A stretch of 5,566 nucleotides of DNA from Candidatus Izemoplasmatales bacterium (GTDB taxonomy: Bacteria > Bacillota_I > Bacilli_A > Izemoplasmatales > Hujiaoplasmataceae): NCBI GenBank assembly GCA_028702245.1, contig JAQVPE010000070.1, positions 1-5,566 on the forward strand, given 5' to 3'. Below the pieces are notes generated by a model. It did no database searches, was not told the DNA's origin, and saw nothing but the letters and a program-made list of their open reading frames with translations. A program made the position numbers and the translations under genes. The first letter of the stretch is position 1. Every line of letters begins with the position of its first letter. This document shows positions 1 to 5,566 of the stretch, piece by piece.

Positions 1-525
<525 letters not shown>

Positions 526-661
526 TAACCTATCATATTAAGAACGAAGAATAATGGCTAAGAAAAATACGCTCATTATGCAAGGAGAAACAGCGCATCT
601 CCAGGAAAAAGGATACTACCCGTCAAGGCATCAAGTACATACAAGTTCTATCTTATTGTTT

Positions 662-691
662 AAAAGATCGTCTCTTATGACGATCTTTTTT
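662..691 (+). terminator. guaB: Rho-independent terminator downstream of guaB
   Basis: An 11-bp perfect inverted repeat (AAAAGATCGTC at 662-672, GACGATCTTTT at 679-689) closes a 6-base loop and runs into a T tract at 686-691. The inner seven pairs are GC-containing and the outer four are A-U, so part of the U tract sits in the stem. It lies about 137 bases after the guaB stop with no convincing gene between, so it most likely ends the guaB transcript. The A run on the left arm is short, so activity on the reverse strand is possible but weaker. Confidence 0.85.
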
Positions 692-695
692 ATAT

Positions 696-857
696 ATGGA
701 GGACTCGGTTGCATCAATAAACCAAGCAATGAAAGAGACAATACCTGTTCTCTTCGGTAATCATGACGGTAATCGTCCTGCAATCAAACAGCGGTATTTC
801 AAAACGGCAAAATGTGAAACATCCTGCGATTGTTATAGTTGCCGACTAGACAACTAA
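696..857 (+). pseudogene. Possible metallophosphoesterase remnant, 53 codons
   Basis: A short frame opens with ATG right after the guaB terminator and ends in tandem TAA TAA stops. Residues 17-35 read IPVLFGNHDGNRPAIKQRY. This resembles the GNHD metal-binding motif and following Arg of calcineurin-like phosphoesterases (CpdA/Icc type), whose full proteins are several times longer. The other metal-ligand motifs of the family (DxH, GDxxD, GHxH) are absent. A tail with four cysteines (CETSCDCYSC, 40-49) follows. The consensus GGAGGA (698-703) lies inside the first codons, so it cannot serve this ATG. It is well spaced for a TTG at 709, but that frame stops after three codons. This looks like a decayed fragment. 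A genuine small Cys-rich protein starting at 696 or 729, or a chance frame, remain possible. Confidence 0.25.
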
Positions 858-930
858 TAAACTAAGAGCATTTTTGGGGTTTCTAATAGCGTTTTGTTTT
901 ATAGTTATACTCATGCTATATCCTTGTAAC

Positions 931-991
931 AAAAAAAGGACCGTCAAGTCCCTGAAGATAATTGAATCTTCATTCCTTTAGGCCCTTTTTT
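931..991 (-). terminator. Terminator of the reverse-strand nuclease/lipoprotein unit
   Basis: On the reverse strand the transcript leaving the lipoprotein gene reads A6-GGGCC (991-981), a long branched interior, then GGUCC-U7 (942-931). Pairing is continuous with one G-U wobble. On the forward strand the same positions give an A-C mismatch, so the structure favours reverse-strand use, although both ends have A/T runs and it may act both ways. Inside, a perfect 7-bp hairpin (953-959 with 966-972, loop of 6) stacks between the arms. A competing short hairpin, GGAC/GUCC on the reverse strand, sits directly against the U7 run. The lipoprotein stop is about 30 bases upstream in transcription order. 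Confidence 0.8.
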
Positions 992-1022
992 GATTTATTC
1001 ATTCATGTTGTATGGTAATACA

Positions 1023-4000
1023 TCAATCAGCTACGTAGGTGATTTCTACACTCCAGACCCATAGTTGAACATTGACCAAATTCATGGTTTGGATAACCAC
1101 GGTATCGCTATCAATGACCATAGAATCTAAAGTTTTCCAGTTTGTACCTAATCCATCATTAGTAGCCACATTGCCTACTATACCTGTTTCAGTATACTCT
1201 GTACCATTTACAGTAAATGTTATCGCATCACCGGTTGATTTGTTAGTAGAAATTTCTAACACTATTGAAGAAATAGAGTATCCTTCTGCAACAGCAATTG
1301 TCATTAGATTCCCGCCGGATGTGTTGTAGTACATTCTCCAACCGCCTTCAGTTCTTATTGCGGTTGCTGAAGAACTACCGCCTTTACCAAATGTAACTGT
1401 GAATATTGCAGGATTCAAACCTAATTCGGTTGCATAGTTAGTACCCTCAACAATACTAAATGTTGTCCCTCCGGGATTTAGAGCCGTAACCGTTACCGGA
1501 TCTCCGCTTGGTTCTACATACATCTTAACGGTAACGTTGATCACGAGTTCTTGACTAGTAGCTCCGTCTTTGGAAACAGTAATGGTAACCGTGCCAACTT
1601 TATCAGCGTCAAGCGGCTGTGTAACCTCCAAAGTTCCAGGAGTAGTCGTATGATCGATGTAAGCGGTCAACTCTGATGAAACAGCTGTAACTGTGTAAGT
1701 TGAACCATATGAAGGTTCAGGAACAACATAGTCTCCGGTTAAGGACAGTGTCGCTGGCAACTTGGCTTTGTCAAGCATAACATCTTGATTCGGTGTTCTT
1801 TCAATCACCAAATTAGTAATATTAAAACTATTCCCACTAGTATATAAGTTATAGAAAGTAAACTCTATAGCTGGTAAGGTGTCGTCTGCTTCATAGATGT
1901 CGTCAAGCCAATTGAGATTCGCATCATTGAAGTATATTGACAACAAGTATTGTGTCGATCCATCAAGATACCAATAAAAATCAAGATATGGGCTTCGGAA
2001 TGCTTTAATCGTCAATCCGGCTTCTAGTGAAATCACCATACCGGCATATTCATGGCATTCGGCAAACGTTATAGCTTGTAATTCTGCCATTGTCATCGGT
2101 GTCTTGATAATATCATTAGCTGTAGATACTTCATGGATAAACGATGACCCACTAATTTGTCTTGTGCTGTTGTATACTCCAAGAGTACCTTTTGCGATAA
2201 CTTCATCGCCAACAGTCAGACCCTTAAGTCCGTTTGCATAGAAACCAACGCCGTTTGCATCTTGGAGGAAAGTACCATATGTAACATACATTCCTGTTAC
2301 AATGCCCTTGACATAGATTTCATCACCACTAGCTATTGTCCAGTCTTCACCGGTTTTTTCATTTAGAGTGGCAAAGTCTGTTACTACGGCAAGCGGTGAA
2401 ACATTGATTGTATATGTTGCTTCGTCTGTCAGTGGATCGCCACCGGAAACCGCAAATGAGAATGACGCTTTAACTTCAACTACATAAGCTTCGCCTTTAT
2501 AAGCGAACTTCAAAGTTCCCGCTTCAATCGTAGCATCGCCACTCAAGACTTCCCAAGTGATGGCAGTGCCATAAGTGCCCGCGGCCGGAAGCGCAACTTC
2601 ATCGAGTTCGTTGCAGTCGTCGTCAAGACCTGCTTCTTCTTTGTCAGCGGCCAACTTGGCAGCGTCGGTCATCGGCAGGACAGTAACTGTGAACGGTTTG
2701 GTCTGATCGGTTTCGCCGGTCATTGAAATCGTAGCCGTCAAAGTGTATTCAGTTGATACTGTGACATCCGGATAAGTCAATTCACCTGTCAAAGCGTCAT
2801 ATGTAGCTGTTGGGATTGCTGTCGCAACGTCCCAAGCAACAGTTGAACCATACTCTCCGACAAGCGGCAATTCAACCGTAACTCCCGAGGCGATCTCAAG
2901 ACTGATTGCAAGAGAAGCGACATCGGCGGCTAATTTTTGTGCATTGGTCATTTCGACTAGTTGAGCCGCATTCATCATTGCAACTTGCGGCGTAGCGTTG
3001 AACCTACCAACACCCATGCCAACGATATTGACTGAGTCGCCGACTTCAAGAGTGTTCAAATGGGTTTTGATAGCCGCATAATTAGCGGTGTATTTGTCAA
3101 CGCGAATTTCAAGAACGCTAACACCATCGGTAACCTTGAAGCCAAATGATTCGCCATCGGCTGTCGGAACTACAAGTTCAGAAATAACAAGATTCGGTAT
3201 CGATACCGTCTTTCCTTGATAATTCATAAGTTCAGCCAAATCGAGTTCAGCCATGGCTACTGGTTCCGGAATCGGATTGCCGGAAGAAACCAAGGTTACT
3301 TCTTGAGCGGGGTTCATCTGGACCGCTTGGCTGTAAATATCGATTTCGCCAAGAATCAAGAGTTTGTCGCCGGCAACGATCGGATCGCTATATACCGATG
3401 TTGGTATGAAATAAATGTACATTCCACCGGTTTCATCTTGAACGAATGCCTGTGTTCCACCGGCGACCGTGACGATCGCTTCAATCAATACTTGCTCGTC
3501 GATGGCTTTAGTTCTAGCCTCGGCAATCGTGATCTTAACGATTTCTTCTTCAACGGCGATAACGCGAATCGTCTTGGCAACTTCGACTTCATCTTCGCCG
3601 ATTGAAAGCGTCGCAGTCAAGGTGACGGTTGTATCAACGCCGCCATCGGCGATAACAGGTCTAGTAATGGTAATGTCATAACTGCCTTCGACAGCTGCGG
3701 CCGCAACCGTGGCAATAGCCGGATGGCTAGACACCCAAGTTATCGTGGCTCCCTGCAACGTGGCTGGAACATCGAAACTGACTGTGATGTTGTCAGAACT
3801 GTTGATGATGATCATCGCTCCCAGTCTGTTTAAGAACGAAACAGCAGACTCTTCAGCTACTGTAACCGCAAAGTCACGATACAATACTGTGTCTCTTAGA
3901 GTAGCTGTTGCTCTCAGAGTGGCAGTTGCGTCGCCTTGCCCATACTGCGGAACGGTGATTTCGCCAAGAGCGGTCACAACGTCAGCGTCAGTAGTGGTCC

Positions 4001-4319
4001 AAACAAGCGTAATGCCCATGACCGATCCGGTAAGGGTCAAATCTTCGGTCACTGCAGTCAGATCACCAAGATCGATGGCGTCGAGAAACGCCTGGACAAA
4101 GTCGTCATCTGACATCGCAGTCGTCGGAGCGACTGTCGTTGGTGCTACAGTGGTTGGTGCCACTGTTGTCGGCGCTACCGTTGTCGGCGCTACCGTGGTC
4201 GGGGCAACTGTGGTCGGGGCGGCTGTTGTCGGCGCGGCGGTTGTCAAATCTTCACAACCGGCAAGAACAAAAGCCATAACCAGGAGTAGCCCAAAGAATA
4301 CAAATTTCTTTAAACTCAT
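1023..4319 (-). CDS. Large surface lipoprotein with PTTVA stalk, Ig-like and OB-like domains
   Basis: A complete 1098-residue protein, predicted to be exported and lipid-anchored on the outer face of the membrane. Residues 1-21 are a signal peptide (KK, then a hydrophobic core) ending in the lipobox LAGC with Cys22 as the acylated residue. Next come a Thr/Pro/Ala/Val stalk (26-67), two atrophied-Ig-like domains (about 69-154 and 157-256), a pair of OB-like domains (262-350, 355-456), two more Ig-like domains (457-549, 550-645, both opening MTxAxKLAAD), and a second OB-like pair (648-735, 742-842). A fifth Ig-like domain (850-934) and a C-terminal beta-rich domain (943-1098) with Trp994, Trp1061, Trp1087 and Trp1089 complete it. 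The OB-like blocks share a (V/L)QDxxGG-type motif (294-299, 686-690) with the nuclease encoded just upstream. No catalytic motif is visible. The start is supported by AGGAGG 10 bases upstream, and TGA ends the gene before a terminator. A role as DNA-binding scaffold or nuclease partner is inference; polysaccharide or protein adhesion is an alternative. Confidence 0.92.
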   Translation of the reverse strand: MSLKKFVFFGLLLVMAFVLAGCEDLTTAAPTTAAPTTVAPTTVAPTTVAPTTVAPTTVAPTTVAPTTAMSDDDFVQAFLDAIDLGDLTAVTEDLTLTGSVMGITLVWTTTDADVVTALGEITVPQYGQGDATATLRATATLRDTVLYRDFAVTVAEESAVSFLNRLGAMIIINSSDNITVSFDVPATLQGATITWVSSHPAIATVAAAAVEGSYDITITRPVIADGGVDTTVTLTATLSIGEDEVEVAKTIRVIAVEEEIVKITIAEARTKAIDEQVLIEAIVTVAGGTQAFVQDETGGMYIYFIPTSVYSDPIVAGDKLLILGEIDIYSQAVQMNPAQEVTLVSSGNPIPEPVAMAELDLAELMNYQGKTVSIPNLVISELVVPTADGESFGFKVTDGVSVLEIRVDKYTANYAAIKTHLNTLEVGDSVNIVGMGVGRFNATPQVAMMNAAQLVEMTNAQKLAADVASLAISLEIASGVTVELPLVGEYGSTVAWDVATAIPTATYDALTGELTYPDVTVSTEYTLTATISMTGETDQTKPFTVTVLPMTDAAKLAADKEEAGLDDDCNELDEVALPAAGTYGTAITWEVLSGDATIEAGTLKFAYKGEAYVVEVKASFSFAVSGGDPLTDEATYTINVSPLAVVTDFATLNEKTGEDWTIASGDEIYVKGIVTGMYVTYGTFLQDANGVGFYANGLKGLTVGDEVIAKGTLGVYNSTRQISGSSFIHEVSTANDIIKTPMTMAELQAITFAECHEYAGMVISLEAGLTIKAFRSPYLDFYWYLDGSTQYLLSIYFNDANLNWLDDIYEADDTLPAIEFTFYNLYTSGNSFNITNLVIERTPNQDVMLDKAKLPATLSLTGDYVVPEPSYGSTYTVTAVSSELTAYIDHTTTPGTLEVTQPLDADKVGTVTITVSKDGATSQELVINVTVKMYVEPSGDPVTVTALNPGGTTFSIVEGTNYATELGLNPAIFTVTFGKGGSSSATAIRTEGGWRMYYNTSGGNLMTIAVAEGYSISSIVLEISTNKSTGDAITFTVNGTEYTETGIVGNVATNDGLGTNWKTLDSMVIDSDTVVIQTMNLVNVQLWVWSVEITYVAD
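1794..2951 (-). repeat. Internal repeat unit 2 of the lipoprotein (Ig-Ig-OB-OB)
   Basis: Residues 457-842 (386 residues) repeat the domain order of residues 69-456: two Ig-like domains, a first OB-like domain with the QDxxG motif (QD at 686-687, against 294-295 in unit 1), then a second OB-like block. The near-equal length and the offset of 392 between the QD motifs suggest an ancient in-frame tandem duplication. Sequence identity by eye is low, so this is a fold-level call. Confidence 0.45.
2952..4115 (-). repeat. Internal repeat unit 1 of the lipoprotein (Ig-Ig-OB-OB)
   Basis: Residues 69-456 (388 residues). The Ig-like domains show the family pattern of a helical lead-in, a (V/T)xW core strand (TLVWTT at 104-109, TITWVS at 192-197), a 'TLTAT' strand (232-236) and a closing 'VTV' or 'IRV' strand. 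The OB-like pair holds FVQDETGG (292-299) and LEVGDSVNIVG (424-434). The latter closely resembles LLVGDTINVIG in the second OB domain of the adjacent nuclease. Confidence 0.45.
4125..4244 (-). repeat. Eight 15-bp repeats encoding a (TTVAP/TTAAP) stalk
   Basis: Eight contiguous in-frame 15-base units encode two TTAAP then six TTVAP pentads (residues 26-65), directly after the lipidated cysteine. The units differ from one another mainly at synonymous positions, and adjacent units can differ by a single base (4170-4184 and 4185-4199). The array is therefore maintained by selection or occasional conversion and is not a very recent expansion. Such Thr/Pro stalks hold domains away from the membrane, and the threonines are candidate glycosylation sites. 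Unit gain or loss would keep the frame. Confidence 0.95.
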
Positions 4320-4329
4320 TTTCCTATAT

Positions 4330-4335
4330 CCTCCT
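4330..4335 (-). promoter_or_regulatory. Shine-Dalgarno of the lipoprotein gene
   Basis: AGGAGG on the reverse strand, 10 bases before the ATG at 4317-4319. It fixes that ATG, which is also followed at once by a proper lipoprotein signal peptide. Confidence 0.9.
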
Positions 4336-4354
4336 AAAAATATTTTTTATATCA

Positions 4355-4381
4355 AATCAATCGATTCAATCGATATTGATT
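4355..4381 (-). promoter_or_regulatory. Inverted repeat across the nuclease stop and intergenic gap
   Basis: A perfect 7-bp inverted repeat with a 1-base centre (ATCGATT-C-AATCGAT, 4360-4374) is extended by AATCA (4355-4359) pairing with TGATT (4377-4381) across a 2-base bulge. It covers the nuclease TGA stop (4366-4368) and lies between the two genes. No U run follows it directly on the reverse strand, so it is not a standard terminator. The 1-base centre makes a tight RNA hairpin unlikely without opening inner pairs. A protein-binding operator, an mRNA processing or stability element, or chance in AT-rich sequence are all open. Confidence 0.4.
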
Positions 4382-5566
4382 TTTGTGATGTCTCCTGAAT
4401 CAGCGAGCATTACTTGGTAGTTATCTTTATCGTAAACATAATTTGGCTCGGTGCCGTCAAAATCATAGTCATAGTAACTGAGCGGTCCGATGACATTGAT
4501 GGTATCGCCAACTAGCAGTCCTAACTCCTCAAGGGTGATCAATGTTGAATCATCGATTCTGATTGTGATGTAGTTGTATGAGCCATCGCGAGCATTGATC
4601 GTCGCTCCGGATGCGCCGGTATACAAACTGGTAATGATCAGATTCTCAAATTTGATCAAACTGCCAATCTTAGCAAAAGCAAGATCATTGTAGGTGATCA
4701 CCACGGGCTCGATCGGATCCCCCGGAACGTTGACAAACAATTGTCTCGTCGAGAAATTGGTCAATTGCGGGCTACCGCTGTAGTAGGTGGGAACCATCCC
4801 GCCAAAGGTGAGGTTCGCACCAACGACAAGTTGGGCGGAACTAGTGAAACCGGTATAGATGTAGACGCCATAACCGTTATCATCCTGAAGATATACGTGA
4901 CTTCCGACTTTACGGCTCACGGTTCCTGTTACTGTTACTTTAAGACCAACATACTCCTCAAAGTTTTCAATCAAATACTGGATCGTCATCTGTGAGCCTT
5001 CCTTGCTGTAGTCGTATTCGGGATCGATTTCACCCCAAACTCGTCTTTTTGTCAGCGAGGCATCCCAGTTGGCGCTTAAAAGAATGTCGTTGAATTTTGA
5101 TCCGGTTGCGACTTTATTCTTGGAATAGGCAAGTTCAACCAATTCCATATTGAGTAGCACAAAATCGGATTCGGCGCTATCGCGATACCAGACCCAGGCC
5201 AGATAACGGCCGTTGCTATCGGTGCGTTCGCCTTCAGCTTGAAGAACAATTGTCTCAGCGTTTCTGAGCTTGCTCTCGGTATATCTGGCGGCCGCTTTGC
5301 CCCATGGTTCATAAAGGGCGGTCGATTCCGGAGTGTCAATCCCAAGATATCTGACCGAGATCGATTGGCTGCCCGCATTGAACCAAGTCGTGTCACCGTC
5401 TACATAACGTTCAACCGTGGCCACACCGATACCATCAGCGATGAAGTCCATGCCAAGATAATCGGATTCTTCGATTTGCAAGGGGTTGCCAAGTGAATCT
5501 TCATATTCATCCAGCTCATAAATGTATTTTGCTTCGATTGAAAGCGGCGTAGTATAAACACGAACT
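4366..5566 (-). CDS. Secreted SNase-type nuclease with two OB-like domains (N-terminus outside window)
   Basis: A calcium-dependent staphylococcal-nuclease-family phosphodiesterase expected to cut DNA and perhaps RNA outside the cell. The frame is open to the right edge, giving 399 visible residues counted from the codon at 5563-5565; the TTG at 5479-5481 is an internal Leu. The SNase domain spans about 40-180: VDGDT (55-59), VRYLGIDTPES (71-81) and RTDSNGRYLAW (114-124). Against S. aureus nuclease these supply Asp21, Arg35, Asp40, Thr41, Glu43 and Arg87, all intact as Asp58, Arg72, Asp77, Thr78, Glu80 and Arg120. Two OB-like domains follow: 193-280 with YLQDDNGYGVYIY (225-237), and 286-399 with LLVGDTINVIG (350-360). 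The layout recalls the YhcR-type SNase/OB nucleases of Bacillus. Export is inferred, since the signal peptide is off the window. The gene sits 46 bases upstream of the lipoprotein gene on the same strand with no terminator between, so co-transcription is likely. Its 28 residues before the TTG are acidic and unassigned. Confidence 0.93.
   Translation of the reverse strand, partial: VRVYTTPLSIEAKYIYELDEYEDSLGNPLQIEESDYLGMDFIADGIGVATVERYVDGDTTWFNAGSQSISVRYLGIDTPESTALYEPWGKAAARYTESKLRNAETIVLQAEGERTDSNGRYLAWVWYRDSAESDFVLLNMELVELAYSKNKVATGSKFNDILLSANWDASLTKRRVWGEIDPEYDYSKEGSQMTIQYLIENFEEYVGLKVTVTGTVSRKVGSHVYLQDDNGYGVYIYTGFTSSAQLVVGANLTFGGMVPTYYSGSPQLTNFSTRQLFVNVPGDPIEPVVITYNDLAFAKIGSLIKFENLIITSLYTGASGATINARDGSYNYITIRIDDSTLITLEELGLLVGDTINVIGPLSYYDYDFDGTEPNYVYDKDNYQVMLADSGDITKINID

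Larger units (their letters stand above)
526..1022. other. Gene-poor intergenic region between convergent genes
   Basis: Nearly 500 bases separate the guaB stop from the lipoprotein stop. Contents, left to right: an unassigned leader of about 135 bases with a weak 5-bp hairpin (584-588 with 598-602); the guaB-side terminator; a 53-codon open frame that may be a gene remnant; about 70 AT-rich bases (858-930); and the reverse-strand terminator. A 68-codon ATG frame at 554-760 runs straight through the first terminator and lacks a Shine-Dalgarno sequence, so I do not call it. I see no tRNA, CRISPR or insertion-sequence end here. The stretch looks like eroded spacer between two units. Confidence 0.7.

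Noticed and set aside
554..760. 68-codon forward frame after guaB
   Set aside because: It lacks a clear Shine-Dalgarno sequence, reads through the 11-bp terminator hairpin, and its product resembles nothing I recognise.
894..922. Forward promoter-like pair: TTGTTT, 17-base spacer, TG-extended TATATC
   Set aside because: It would start transcription a few bases before a hairpin terminator with no forward gene beyond it. It is more likely chance in AT-rich sequence.
3216..3605. 129-codon forward frame
   Set aside because: It lies wholly antisense to the lipoprotein OB/Ig region and has no family features or ribosome-binding site.
4338..4360. Possible reverse promoter (TATAAA) just before the lipoprotein gene
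   Set aside because: No acceptable -35 sequence lies at 16-18 bases from the hexamer, and the AT-rich gap makes chance matches likely. Read-through from the nuclease gene explains expression.
3709..4398. 229-codon forward frame rich in VVGAT repeats
   Set aside because: It is the antisense shadow of the lipoprotein signal peptide, stalk and first Ig domains. The repeat is the reverse complement of the TTVAP array, and the frame has no supporting initiation signal.
5076..5396. 106-codon reverse frame inside the nuclease gene
   Set aside because: It overlaps the SNase catalytic domain in another frame, and the catalytic motifs prove which frame is coding.

Overview
The window shows a convergent pair of transcription units separated by a gene-poor stretch of about 500 bases. 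The forward unit is the 3' end of guaB (IMP dehydrogenase), running off the left edge and followed by a hairpin terminator. The reverse unit enters from the right edge. It carries a 5'-truncated gene for a secreted or surface staphylococcal-nuclease-type nuclease, then, 46 bases downstream, a 1098-residue lipoprotein. It ends at a second hairpin terminator facing guaB.

The lineage is most likely a Gram-positive, low-complexity-envelope bacterium of the Bacilli/Mollicutes side, such as Acholeplasmatales or Izemoplasmatales. This is inference from three things: a lipoprotein with a PTTVA-repeat stalk and atrophied bacterial Ig-like domains, a nuclease fused to OB-folds, and strong AGGAGG ribosome binding. 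The genetic code looks standard: both reverse genes end in TGA, and the tryptophans checked are TGG. This argues against Mycoplasma-type code 4. No 16S or other taxonomic marker is present.

The two reverse genes appear to belong together. The nuclease has all the catalytic residues of the SNase family, followed by two OB-like domains. The lipoprotein has no recognisable enzyme domain but carries two more copies of what looks like the same double-OB module, each preceded by two Ig-like domains, on a flexible lipid-anchored stalk. The simplest reading is an extracellular DNA capture and degradation locus. The lipoprotein would be a surface scaffold or nucleic-acid binder, the nuclease would cut, and nucleotides or nucleosides would be scavenged. 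The neighbouring guaB belongs to purine metabolism, but it is on the opposite strand behind its own terminator, so a functional link is not shown.

The gap between guaB and the lipoprotein gene holds two terminators, a possible tiny remnant of a metallophosphoesterase gene, and otherwise nothing I can name.
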